Shown: piece after piece, positions 23,635 to 31,138 of the stretch | Numbering within the stretch: position 1 is the stretch's first letter | How the letters are laid out: each line of letters begins with the position of its first letter | Assembly (NCBI RefSeq): GCF_039542905.1 | Contig: NZ_BAABIS010000001.1 | Span: 6,820,001-6,884,000 of the forward strand | Direction: 5' to 3' | From: Kitasatospora terrestris | GTDB taxonomy: Bacteria; Actinomycetota; Actinomycetes; Streptomycetales; Streptomycetaceae | DNA: 64,000 nt | Notes under the pieces: generated by a model | Seen by the model: only the letters and a program-made list of their open reading frames with translations | Databases searched by the model: none | What the model was told of the DNA's origin: nothing | Made by a program: the position numbers and the translations under genes

Positions 23635-24486
23635 TCAACCCGCGGCGAGCAGCAGCGTCCCGGCGACCGCCAGGCCGGCGCCGACCACCTGCACCCGGCG
23701 CAGCCGCTCCTTCAGCAGGCCGCGCGCCATCAGCGCGGTCACCACCGGGTACAGCGAGGCGAGGACCGCCGCCACCGCCGCCGAACCGCGGTGCGAGGCG
23801 GCCGAGAACGCGCCGTTCGCCGCCACGTCCGCGAGGCCCACCGCGGTCAGCGCCGCAAGGCTGCGCCGGGCGTCCGCGAGCCCGAGCGGCTCGCGTCGCC
23901 GCCGGGCCGCGTACGCCAGCATCCCGGCCCCGACCGCGGCGTTGCACAGCCGCTGCACGCACAGCGTCAGCAGCAGCCCGCCGCCGCTGGAGCCGTGCGC
24001 GATCAGCGCCAGCACGGCGCCGAAGGCCATCGCCGCGCCCAGGGTGAGCAGCAGCGCCTCCCGGCCGATGCCCCCGCCGCCGCGCTGCGGTCCGCCGGCC
24101 AGGGCCACGCCGGCCAGTGCCACCGCGATGCCCGCCGCCTGGACCGCGCCCGGGCGCTCGCCGAGGAACAGCCCGACGCCGATCGGCACCGCCACGCCGA
24201 TGGTGGCCAGCGGCGAGACCACGCCCATCGGGCCGAGGGCCAGCGCCCGGTAGAAGGCGAGCAGCGCGAACGGGCCGATCACGCCAGCGGCGACGGCGAA
24301 CCACAGCCTGGGCGAGAGGTCGGCGAGGCCGCCGGTGGCGAGGACGGCGCCCGCGAGGAGGACCGCGGCGGCCGTCTGCGAGACCACCACCACGGTGAGG
24401 GCCGGCAGGCGCCTGGTCAGCGCGCCGCCGCCGTAGTCGGCCACACCCCAGAGCAGGCTGGCGGTGAGGGCGAGGGCGGCGCTCAC
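23635..24486 (-). CDS. EamA/DMT-family transporter
   Basis: The 283-residue protein has ten hydrophobic segments in two EamA repeats, beginning LALTASLLWGVADYGGGALTRRL and continuing with the second repeat at about residue 145. Such transporters export metabolites or drugs. GTG at 24486 is the only good start with the full first helix. It is divergent from the XRE-cupin regulator gene at 24620, and the shared promoter contains two direct repeats. The pair is a typical regulator-exporter unit; the substrate is unknown. Confidence 0.85.
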   Translation of the reverse strand: MSAALALTASLLWGVADYGGGALTRRLPALTVVVVSQTAAAVLLAGAVLATGGLADLSPRLWFAVAAGVIGPFALLAFYRALALGPMGVVSPLATIGVAVPIGVGLFLGERPGAVQAAGIAVALAGVALAGGPQRGGGGIGREALLLTLGAAMAFGAVLALIAHGSSGGGLLLTLCVQRLCNAAVGAGMLAYAARRRREPLGLADARRSLAALTAVGLADVAANGAFSAASHRGSAAVAAVLASLYPVVTALMARGLLKERLRRVQVVGAGLAVAGTLLLAAG

Positions 24487-24512
24487 GGGTGCGCGACGAT
24501 TCGGGACAGCAT

Positions 24513-24546
24513 GGTGGACTCCGCAGTACAGTCAGGTGGACTCTGC
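24513..24546. promoter_or_regulatory. 12-bp direct repeats, candidate XRE-regulator sites
   Basis: GGTGGACTCCGC (24513-24524) and GGTGGACTCTGC (24535-24546) differ by one base and are 22 bp apart, close to two helical turns. A third partial copy CTGGACT lies at about 24574. The repeats overlap the proposed exporter promoter. A link to the adjacent XRE-type protein is inference. Confidence 0.5.
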
Positions 24547-24552
24547 TTGCAA
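24525..24552 (-). promoter_or_regulatory. Candidate promoter of EamA exporter gene
   Basis: On the minus strand TTGCAA (24552-24547) and TGTACT (24530-24525) are separated by 16 nt. The start would be about 10 nt further, close to 24515. It lies within the direct repeats. Confidence 0.4.
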
Positions 24553-24619
24553 GAGCAAGGGTAGTTCACTGTGCTGGACTTCCCGAGCCAATATTTTGAA
24601 CTGAGGCTGATACTGCGCC

Positions 24620-25192
24620 GTGCCGGACCCCGACCTCGTCACCCAGGCCCTCGCCCGCAACCTCAAGCGCCTGCGCACCGAGCGCGGCCACACCCTGGAC
24701 GCGCTCGCCGCCCGCTCCGGCGTCAGCCGCGGCATGGTCGTCCAGATCGAACAGGCCCGCACCAACCCCAGTGTCGGCACCGTCGTCCGGCTCGCCGACG
24801 CGCTCGGGGTCTCCATCGCCCGGCTGCTCGACTACGACGAGACCTCCACCGTGCGGATCGTCCCCGCCGAGGACGCCGTCCAGCTCTGGACCGGCCCCGA
24901 CGGCGGCAGCGGCACCCTGCTCAACGGCATCGAGGCGCCCGGCCCGCTCGAACTCTGGACCTGGCGCCTCAACCCCGGCGAGGGCCACACCTCCGACCCC
25001 CACCCGCCCGGCACCGTCGAGATCGCCCGCGTCGACGAGGGCGTCCTCACCCTCACCCTCGACGGCCGCGACCACCTCGTCCCGGCCGGCTCCACCGCCT
25101 CCTACGAGGCCGGCACCGCCCACGCCTACCGCAACGCCGGCACCGACCCGGTCCGCCTCACCCTGGTCGTGCTGGTCCCGCCCCCGGCCTGA
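24620..25192 (+). CDS. XRE-family regulator with C-terminal cupin domain
   Basis: The 190-residue protein has an N-terminal HTH (NLKRLRTERGHTLDALAARSGVSRGMVVQIEQARTNPSVGTVVRLADALGVSIARLLD) and a C-terminal cupin (about residues 110-188) with a HPPGTVEIARVDEGVLTLTLDG core. This is the SutR/PuuR-type architecture, a one-component regulator with a ligand-sensing barrel. No ribosome binding site precedes GTG 24620, but GATACT at 24609-24614 is correctly placed for a leaderless -10. It is divergent from the EamA exporter and probably controls it. Confidence 0.85.
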   Translation: MPDPDLVTQALARNLKRLRTERGHTLDALAARSGVSRGMVVQIEQARTNPSVGTVVRLADALGVSIARLLDYDETSTVRIVPAEDAVQLWTGPDGGSGTLLNGIEAPGPLELWTWRLNPGEGHTSDPHPPGTVEIARVDEGVLTLTLDGRDHLVPAGSTASYEAGTAHAYRNAGTDPVRLTLVVLVPPPA

Positions 25193-25234
25193 CCCGGCCG
25201 GGGGCGGGAGCGGTGCCGCTCCGACCGTGCGGCG

Positions 25235-25399
25235 TCAGCGCTCCTCGCGGAAGTCGACGTGCCGGCCGGCGACCGGGTCGTACTTGCGGAGGGTGAGCCG
25301 GTCGGGGTCGTTGCGGCGGCTCTTGCGGGTGACGTAGGTGTAGCCCGTCCCAGCGGTGGAGCGGAGCTTGACGACGGGGCGCAGGTCGCCGGCGGCCAT
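25235..25399 (-). CDS. rpmG: 50S ribosomal protein L33, zinc-free (C-minus) form
   Basis: The 54-residue protein reads MAAGDLRPVVKLRSTAGTGY then a YVTRKSRRNDPDRLTLRKYDP segment and ends VAGRHVDFREER. It matches bacterial L33 but lacks the four-cysteine zinc ribbon seen in the other paralogue that streptomycetes carry. C-minus L33 copies are generally used when zinc is scarce, often under Zur control. Here it lies 24 nt after an MFS exporter gene on the same strand and could be co-transcribed. I see no Zur box. Confidence 0.92.
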   Translation of the reverse strand: MAAGDLRPVVKLRSTAGTGYTYVTRKSRRNDPDRLTLRKYDPVAGRHVDFREER

Positions 25400-25423
25400 G
25401 GGGTCCTCCTCGTTCGCGGCGTT

Positions 25424-26653
25424 TCAGGAAACGGGAACCGTTTCCACCTTCGTCTCAACCGCCGGGCCGGCCTGGGCATTCCCGCCGGCCCGCGGCCGCC
25501 CGGCGCCGAGCACGGCGATGCCCGCCAGGGCGGCCAGCGCCCCGCAGACCGGCCACAGCAGGCCGGGCGCGTGGTCGTACAGCGCGGCGCCGAGCGGCGG
25601 GGCGAGCACGCTGCCGCTGATCGAGGCGCCGGCGTACAGGCTCTGGAAGCGGCCCTGGTAGCCCTCGGGCGCGCAGTCGGCGACGTACGCGGTGGCCGGG
25701 GTCTTGTAGAGGATCTCGCCGAGGGTGACCAGCAGCATCATGGCCGCGGCGGCGGCCACCGAGGCGGCTCCGGCCAGGACCGAGAAGCCGGCGCCGACGA
25801 GCAGCAGCCCGGTGCCGATGATCCGCAGCGGGGCGATCCGGCGCAGCGCGAGGGCGGCGGGGATCTCCAGGCAGAGGATCGCGCCGCCGTTGACGGCGAG
25901 CAGCGCGCCGTACACGCCGGTGGAGTGGCCGTGGTCGGCGAGGAAGACCGGCAGGGTGGAGTACTGCTGGCGGTAGACGGTGTCGACCACGACGATCGCG
26001 GGCAGCAGCGCCAGCAGGGCCGGCCGGCGGCGCAGCATCGTCCACAGGCCCGGCCCGGGCCCGCCCGCCCGCTGCGGCCCGGCGGCGGGGGCGCGGCGCG
26101 GCGGGTCCGCGCCGAGCACGCGCGCGGCGTAGGCGGCGAACAGCAGGGTGCTGGCGCCGTCCAGGCGGAAGAGCAGTTCGTACGACCAGTGCGCGGCGAT
26201 CAGCGCGCCGAGCGGCGGGCCGAGGGTGAACCCGGCGTTGGCGGCGAACCGCATCACGGCCACGCCCTGGCGCCGAGCGCCCGGTGGCATGGCGACCGCG
26301 ACCAGTGCGCTGTTGGCGGCGCGGGCCGCGCCGGCGGCGTACTGGGCCAGGGCGAGCAGCGCGGGCAGCGCCGGGGTGGGCAGCTCGGGCAGCAGGAGCA
26401 GGCCGACGCCGGAGAGCGCCGAGCCGGCCAGCAGGGTGCGCCGGTGGCCGTAGCGGTCGCCGAACCAGCCGCCGGTGAAGTTGCCCGCGACCAGGCCGAT
26501 GCCGCCGATCCCGGCGATGGTGCCCGCGGTGGTGACCGGCAGCCCGCGCCCCTCGGTCAGGTAGACGAAGAGGTAGACGAAGGTGAAGGTCACCAGCATG
26601 TTGACGAAGCTGCCCGCCGACAGCAGCCAGACCGGCCGTGGCACGGTGCGCAC
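25424..26653 (-). CDS. MFS transporter (drug efflux-like)
   Basis: The 409-residue protein has twelve hydrophobic segments and the MFS loop motif GWFGDRYGHRRTLLAGS between helices 2 and 3, with antiporter-like residues in the fifth helix (MRFAANAGFTLGPPLGALI). It is probably a proton-driven exporter. GTG at 26653 gives a short N-terminus. It is divergent from the HxlR-redoxin gene at 26750; a palindrome lies between. rpmG follows it by 24 nt on the same strand. The substrate is not predictable. Confidence 0.85.
   Translation of the reverse strand: MRTVPRPVWLLSAGSFVNMLVTFTFVYLFVYLTEGRGLPVTTAGTIAGIGGIGLVAGNFTGGWFGDRYGHRRTLLAGSALSGVGLLLLPELPTPALPALLALAQYAAGAARAANSALVAVAMPPGARRQGVAVMRFAANAGFTLGPPLGALIAAHWSYELLFRLDGASTLLFAAYAARVLGADPPRRAPAAGPQRAGGPGPGLWTMLRRRPALLALLPAIVVVDTVYRQQYSTLPVFLADHGHSTGVYGALLAVNGGAILCLEIPAALALRRIAPLRIIGTGLLLVGAGFSVLAGAASVAAAAAMMLLVTLGEILYKTPATAYVADCAPEGYQGRFQSLYAGASISGSVLAPPLGAALYDHAPGLLWPVCGALAALAGIAVLGAGRPRAGGNAQAGPAVETKVETVPVS
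25427..25445. promoter_or_regulatory. Perfect 8-3-8 palindrome upstream of rpmG
   Basis: GGAAACGG at 25427-25434 is the exact inverse of CCGTTTCC at 25438-25445, with GAA between. It lies in the last codons of the MFS gene and about 30 nt before the rpmG start. It may be a protein site, an RNA hairpin or coincidence. Confidence 0.35.
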
Positions 26654-26670
26654 CGCTTGCCCCCCGAGTG

Positions 26671-26687
26671 AGTTCCTTTGGGGAACT
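26671..26687. promoter_or_regulatory. Palindromic candidate HxlR operator
   Basis: AGTTCC and GGAACT, separated by five bases, form an inverted repeat of the AGTTCCn5GGAACT form, a shape seen for HxlR and MarR-type sites. It lies in the 96-nt gap between the divergent MFS and HxlR-redoxin genes, close to the MFS start. Confidence 0.5.
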
Positions 26688-26749
26688 GACTATGCCGACC
26701 TGGTAGGACTGAGGTCAACAGGGATCGAGACGCACCCCGGGGTGAGCGG

Positions 26750-27667
26750 ATGGTCAGGCGGAGCGAGGCGGGTGACGCGGACTGCGCGATCGCCCGGGCG
26801 CTGGACGTGGTGGGCGACCCGTGGACGCTGCTGATCGTCCGCGACGCGGCGCGCGGGGTGAGCCGCTTCGACGGCTTCCAGGCCGAGCTGGGGCTGTCCC
26901 GCAAGGTGCTCGCCGAGCGCCTGCGGCTGCTGGTGGACGGCGGGGTGCTGGTCCGCGAGCCGTACCAGGACCGGCCGGTGCGCCACGACTACCGGCTGAC
27001 CGCCCGCGGCCGGGCGCTGCTGCCGGTGCTGGTGGCGCTGCAGGACTGGGGCGACACCTGGGTGCTGGGCGACGGGGAGGCGAGTGCCACCGCCGCCGAG
27101 GACTCCCGGGAGGCGGCCCGGGTGCACGCCCTGCGCGGCGCCCGGCTGCCGGCCCTCGCCCTCGTCGACTCGACGGACCCGGGGGCGGCGCCCGGGGACC
27201 CGCTGGCGGCCGGGGCCTGGACCGTCCTGTACTGCTTCCCCGGCGCGTTCGCCCGCCCGGACGCGTACCCGCCGGGCTGGGGCGCGGTGCCGGGGGCGCC
27301 CGGCTGCACCCTGGAGGCGCGCACCTTCCGCGACCGGCTGGCCGAGTTCACCGCCGCCGGGGCGGCGGTGCGCGGGGTGTCCACCCAGCGCCCGGACGAG
27401 CAGCGGGCCTTCGCGGAGGCCGAGGGGCTGACCTTCCCGCTGCTCTCGGACACCGCGCTGGAGCTGACCGCGGCCCTGCGGCTGCCCACCCTGCGGGCGG
27501 CCGGCACCACCCGGCTGAAGCGGCTGACCCTGGTGGTCGACCCGGCGCGGGTGGTCCGCGAGGTGCTCTATCCGGTCACCGACGTGGAGGCGGGCGTGGC
27601 GGCGGCCCTGGCGGCCGTTCGGGTGGGAACGTCCGGAGAGGACCGGTGGGGGCCGGAGCCGAGTTGA
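26750..27667 (+). CDS. HxlR-type regulator fused to a peroxiredoxin-like domain
   Basis: Residues 10-105 form an HxlR winged-helix domain with a Cys at position 12 (DADCAIARALDVVGDPWTLLIVRDAARG) and KVLAERLRLLVDGGVLVREPY. Residues about 130-295 form a thioredoxin-fold peroxiredoxin of the BCP/AhpC kind: GAPGCTLEARTFRD carries the likely peroxidatic Cys at residue 186, and GVSTQRPDEQRAFAEAEGLTFPLLSD follows. A further Cys lies at residue 162. The architecture suggests that oxidation of one domain could alter DNA binding by the other. It is divergent from an MFS exporter and a palindrome lies between them. This fusion also exists in other actinobacteria, as far as I recall. Confidence 0.82.
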   Translation: MVRRSEAGDADCAIARALDVVGDPWTLLIVRDAARGVSRFDGFQAELGLSRKVLAERLRLLVDGGVLVREPYQDRPVRHDYRLTARGRALLPVLVALQDWGDTWVLGDGEASATAAEDSREAARVHALRGARLPALALVDSTDPGAAPGDPLAAGAWTVLYCFPGAFARPDAYPPGWGAVPGAPGCTLEARTFRDRLAEFTAAGAAVRGVSTQRPDEQRAFAEAEGLTFPLLSDTALELTAALRLPTLRAAGTTRLKRLTLVVDPARVVREVLYPVTDVEAGVAAALAAVRVGTSGEDRWGPEPS

Positions 27668-27878
27668 CGGAGCGCCAGCTGACTGGTGGTGAAGTTGTGG
27701 AAGTCGAAGGTTTGTCGGTCGGAATGCGCAGTGACGTGACCATGGCTGGTTATAGTCGGAAGATCACACCGGAGCGGGGGCCGGGTGGGGATGTCCGGGG
27801 GTGAGCCATGCCCGTCGCCGGGTCCCGTGGGTCCGCGCATGCCGCGTCCAGCCACGGGAGAAGCGAGGGGTGTCCCCC

Positions 27879-28781
27879 ATGTCCAGCCGCCACCGCACCA
27901 ACGTCACCGTCAGCGGGGCCGTCGTCGGCGCCCTGCTGCTGAGCGCCTGCGGCATCGCCGGGGCCGGACAGGCCTCGCTGCACGACCAGCTGCCGGAGGC
28001 GGTCCGCAAGGCCGGCGCGATCCGGGTCGGTGCCTCGTTCACCGCCGCGCCGGTGGTCTTCCGCACCCCCGACGGCAGGCCGGACGGCCTCGACCCCGAC
28101 CTGGCCGCCGCCCTGGAGAAGGTGCTCGGCGTCCGCTTCGACTTCCAGGACGTCGGCCCGTTCGCCAACGTGCTGCCCGGCCTGCTGGGCGGCAAGTACG
28201 ACATCGCGATGTCCGGCGTCACCGACACCCGCGAGCGCGAGCAGGGCGTGGACAAGGAGGGCAAGCAGGTCAACGAGGGCCTGGACTTCGTCGACTACTT
28301 CATGGCCGGCATCGGCATCGTGGTCCGCGAGGGCAACCCGGGCACCATCACCCGGATCGACGACCTGTGCGGCCACACCGTCGCGGTCAAGAAGGGCACC
28401 ACTCACGACGACCTGGCCGGCCGCCAGGTCAAGGCCTGCGAGCACGGCTCGAAGCCGCTCAAGGTGATCCAGACCAACAGCGACAACGACGCCGTCGAGG
28501 CCGTGAAATCCGGCCAGGCCGACGCCTACGTCACCGACTTCCCCAAGGCCGCCTACAGCGCCCAGACCGTGGGCGGCGGCAAGGCCCTCGACATCGGCGG
28601 CAACCAGCTCCAGCCGCGCCCGTACGGGATCGCCGTGCGCAAGGGCGACCGCGACCTGCGCGACGTCCTGGTCAAGGCGATGAACCAGCTGGTGATGGAC
28701 GGCACCTACGACCAGATCCTGGCCAAGCGGGCGCTCACCGCCGGCGCGATCCAGAACTCGGTCGTCAACGGCGCCATCTGA
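27879..28781 (+). CDS. Amino acid ABC transporter-type substrate-binding lipoprotein
   Basis: The 300-residue protein has a lipobox ending LLLSAC with lipidated Cys at residue 24 and a family 3 (PBPb) solute-binding domain with IRVGASFTAAPVVFRTPDG, DLAAALEKVLGV, FANVLPGLLGGKYDIAMSGVTDTRERE and VEAVKSGQADAYVTDFPKA. It most likely binds a polar amino acid or related compound. No permease or ATPase gene is adjacent, so it is an orphan component. ATG at 27879 follows GAGGGGTG. The 211-nt gap before it contains TATAGT at 27751 as a possible -10. Confidence 0.83.
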   Translation: MSSRHRTNVTVSGAVVGALLLSACGIAGAGQASLHDQLPEAVRKAGAIRVGASFTAAPVVFRTPDGRPDGLDPDLAAALEKVLGVRFDFQDVGPFANVLPGLLGGKYDIAMSGVTDTREREQGVDKEGKQVNEGLDFVDYFMAGIGIVVREGNPGTITRIDDLCGHTVAVKKGTTHDDLAGRQVKACEHGSKPLKVIQTNSDNDAVEAVKSGQADAYVTDFPKAAYSAQTVGGGKALDIGGNQLQPRPYGIAVRKGDRDLRDVLVKAMNQLVMDGTYDQILAKRALTAGAIQNSVVNGAI

Positions 28782-28800
28782 TCGGCGCCCGCCGGCCGGG

Positions 28801-28840
28801 GCCGCCCCGCCCGTCCGGCGTGCCCGACGGGCGGGGCGGC
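28801..28840 (+). terminator. 15-bp hairpin terminator
   Basis: A perfect 15-bp stem, with arm GCCGCCCCGCCCGTC and a 10-nt loop, follows the lipoprotein gene and precedes the PepQ-like gene by 23 nt. Confidence 0.75.
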
Positions 28841-28863
28841 GAGCTGCTTCGTAGGCTCGGAAC

Positions 28864-29970
28864 ATGTCCGATGCGCACGCGGCCCGCAGGGAACGGCTCA
28901 GGGAGTACTGCAGCGCCTCCGGGGTCGACGCGGCGCTGGTCACCCGCGCCGCCAACGTCCGCTACCTGACTGGCTGCCCGCCCTGCGGGGCGAGCCTGCT
29001 GGTCACCCGGGAGCGGGTGCTGCTGGCCGTCCCCGACGACCTGCCGCCCGACGACAGCGGCGAGCACCTGATCGCGGACGACGTCACCCGCCTGCCCGTC
29101 CCCGGTGAGCTCGACACCGCCGACGCGGTCGCCGAGCAGGCCGCCCGGCTGCGGGTGCGCGACCTGGCGGTCGAGGAGCACGACGTCACGGTGGCCCGGC
29201 ACCGCTCGATCTCCGCGCTCGCCGAGGGCGTCCGGCTGACCGACCTGGACCGCGCGGTCGAACGGCTGCGGGTGGTCAAGGACGAGCACGAGATCGCCGA
29301 CCTGCGGATCGCCGCCGAGATCGCCGACCAGGCGCTCGGCGAGCTGCTGGAGTCGATCCTGGTCGGCCGCACCGAGCGGCACCTGGCGATGGAGCTGGAG
29401 CGCCGGATGATCGACCACGGCGCCGACCGGGCCGCCTTCCCGGTCTCGGTCGGCACCGGCTCGCACAGCGGCCTGGAGCACCACCAGCCCACCGACCGGC
29501 GGGTCGAGGAGGGCGACTTCCTGACCGTGGTGCTCGGAGCCCAGTACCGCGGCTACGGCATCTCCACCGCCCGCACCTTCGTGATCGGCGCCGCCCCGGC
29601 GCCCTGGCAGGTCGAGCTGCACCGGCTGGTCTTCCGCGCCCAGCGGGCCGGCCGGGAGGCGCTCAGCCCGGGCGTGGAACAGCACGTCCCGGACGACGCG
29701 GCGCGCTCGATCCTGCAGGCCGCCGGGCACGCCGAGCGCTCCGTCCACCCGCTGGGACACGGCATCGGCCTGGAGATCCGGGAGGCTCCGCGCCTCGGGC
29801 CCGCCGACATGGGTAAACTGGACAATCGCGTGCCGGTCACCGTCGGTCCAGGAGTCCACCTCCCGGGCCGGGGCGGGGTCCGGATCGAGGACACGCTCGT
29901 GGTGCGCCCCCTCGAAGAGGGCGGGCCCGAGCTGCTCACCATCACCACCAAGGAGCTCCTCGCCCTCTAG
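28864..29970 (+). CDS. M24-family PepQ-like protein with degenerate metal site
   Basis: The 368-residue protein has the M24 creatinase/prolidase fold and the usual place upstream of efp. The canonical five ligands are D, D, H, E, E. Here the two aspartate positions read V and S (VLGAQYRGYGISTARTF), the histidine is kept in GHGIGLEIRE, the first glutamate is replaced by glycine in VTVGPGVHLPG, and the last is kept in GVRIEDT. With three of five ligands absent, catalysis by the standard two-metal mechanism is unlikely. In homologues I recall the two aspartates are also absent but that glutamate is kept. A non-enzymatic role is possible. Confidence 0.8.
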   Translation: MSDAHAARRERLREYCSASGVDAALVTRAANVRYLTGCPPCGASLLVTRERVLLAVPDDLPPDDSGEHLIADDVTRLPVPGELDTADAVAEQAARLRVRDLAVEEHDVTVARHRSISALAEGVRLTDLDRAVERLRVVKDEHEIADLRIAAEIADQALGELLESILVGRTERHLAMELERRMIDHGADRAAFPVSVGTGSHSGLEHHQPTDRRVEEGDFLTVVLGAQYRGYGISTARTFVIGAAPAPWQVELHRLVFRAQRAGREALSPGVEQHVPDDAARSILQAAGHAERSVHPLGHGIGLEIREAPRLGPADMGKLDNRVPVTVGPGVHLPGRGGVRIEDTLVVRPLEEGGPELLTITTKELLAL

Positions 29971-30039
29971 CCCACCCGGCGTGGGCGGTGGACGCAGCCC
30001 TTGGTTCCTTGACAGCTATACACAGGAGTTAGTGCGCCC

Positions 30040-30603
30040 GTGGCTTCCACGAACGATCTCAAGAACGGCATGGTCCTCAAGCTGGACGGCGGCAAGCTGT
30101 GGTCCGTCGTCGAGTTCCAGCACGTGAAGCCCGGCAAGGGCCCCGCCTTCGTGCGCACCAAGCTGAAGGAGGTCCTGACCGGCAAGGTCGTCGAGAAGAC
30201 CTTCAACGCGGGCGTCAAGGTCGAGACCGCCAATGTCGACAAGCGGACCATGCAGTACTCGTACCGCGACGGCAACCAGTTCATCTTCATGGACATGGAC
30301 ACCTACGACCAGGTTCCGGTCGAGGAGGGCACCGTCGGCGACGCCGCCAAGTACCTGCTCGAGGGCTTCGAGGCCCTGGTCGCGCAGAACGACGGCGTGC
30401 CGCTGTACATCGAGCTCCCGGCCGCGGTCGAGCTGACCATCGCCGAGACCGAGCCGGGCCTGCAGGGCGACCGCTCCACCGGTGGCACCAAGCCCGCCAC
30501 CCTGGAGACCGGTGCCGAGATCCAGGTCCCGCTCTTCGTCACCACCGGCGAGAAGGTCAAGGTCGACACCCGCGACGGCAGCTACCTCGGCCGGGTCAAG
30601 TAA
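30040..30603 (+). CDS. efp: Elongation factor P
   Basis: EF-P relieves ribosome stalling at polyproline stretches. The 187-residue protein has the conserved N-terminal domain with HVKPGKGPAFVRTKL, where the loop lysine is the position modified in some bacteria, and the two C-terminal OB domains (YIELPAAVELTIAETEPGLQGDRSTGGTKPATLETGA). GTG at 30040 has AGGAG about 12 nt upstream. It ends just 2 nt before nusB. Confidence 0.97.
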   Translation: MASTNDLKNGMVLKLDGGKLWSVVEFQHVKPGKGPAFVRTKLKEVLTGKVVEKTFNAGVKVETANVDKRTMQYSYRDGNQFIFMDMDTYDQVPVEEGTVGDAAKYLLEGFEALVAQNDGVPLYIELPAAVELTIAETEPGLQGDRSTGGTKPATLETGAEIQVPLFVTTGEKVKVDTRDGSYLGRVK

Positions 30604-30605
30604 TC

Positions 30606-31046
30606 GTGGCCGCTGCTCGTAGCAAGGCCCGCACCCGGGCCTTCCAGATCCTGTTCGAGGCCGACCACCGCGGTGTGTCGCCCGAGCGGGTGCTCGCCGA
30701 CTGGGTCGCCCGTTCGCGCGACCCCAAGCCGGACGAGGGCATTCCGCAGGTCGCCGAGTACACCATGCAGCTGATCGAGGGGTACTCGCAGTACGCCCGG
30801 ACGATCGACGACCTGATCGCCACCTACGCGGTGGGCTGGACGCTCGACCGGATGCCGATCGCGGACCGCAACGTCCTGCGCCTCGGCACCTACGAGCTGA
30901 TCTGGGAGGACTCCGTCCCGGACGCGGTCGTCCTGGACGAGGCCGTCGAGATCGCCAAGGAGTACTCCACGGACGAGTCGCCGGCCTTCGTGAACGGCCT
31001 GCTCGCCCGCTTCCTGGAGCTCAAGCCGACCATCCGCCGCGCCTGA
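30606..31046 (+). CDS. nusB: Transcription antitermination protein NusB
   Basis: NusB binds boxA RNA with NusE and helps antiterminate rRNA transcription. The 146-residue protein has RTRAFQILFEAD, YAVGWTLDRMPIADRNVLRLGTYEL, and the C-terminal EIAKEYSTDESPAFVNGLLARFL block. GTG at 30606 is 2 nt after efp. The pairing efp-nusB is standard in actinobacteria. A strong terminator follows. Confidence 0.96.
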   Translation: MAAARSKARTRAFQILFEADHRGVSPERVLADWVARSRDPKPDEGIPQVAEYTMQLIEGYSQYARTIDDLIATYAVGWTLDRMPIADRNVLRLGTYELIWEDSVPDAVVLDEAVEIAKEYSTDESPAFVNGLLARFLELKPTIRRA

Positions 31047-31057
31047 GCGGCCGCCTT

Positions 31058-31093
31058 CGAAGGCCGCCGGACCTGTCGGTCCGGCGGCCTTCG
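31058..31093 (+). terminator. 16-bp hairpin terminator after nusB
   Basis: Arms of 16 nt (31058-31073 and 31078-31093, beginning CGAAGGCCGCCGGACC) pair perfectly around a TGTC loop, 11 nt after the nusB stop. Confidence 0.85.
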
Positions 31094-31138
31094 CGCGTAC
31101 CCTACCCATGAGTAATGTCGATGGAGGGTGCGAGGGCG

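Noticed and set aside
25427..25445. LacI-type operator from the 8-3-8 palindrome
   Set aside because: LacI-type sites have an even central CG; here the centre is GAA, so it was listed only as an unassigned dyad.
27742..27804. Short 20-residue frame MAGYSRKITPERGPGGDVRG
   Set aside because: It lacks a ribosome binding site and looks like intergenic sequence with a possible -10 element inside it.
30009..30020. TTGACA followed closely by TATAC before efp, as a promoter
   Set aside because: The spacing of two bases is far too short for -35 and -10 elements.
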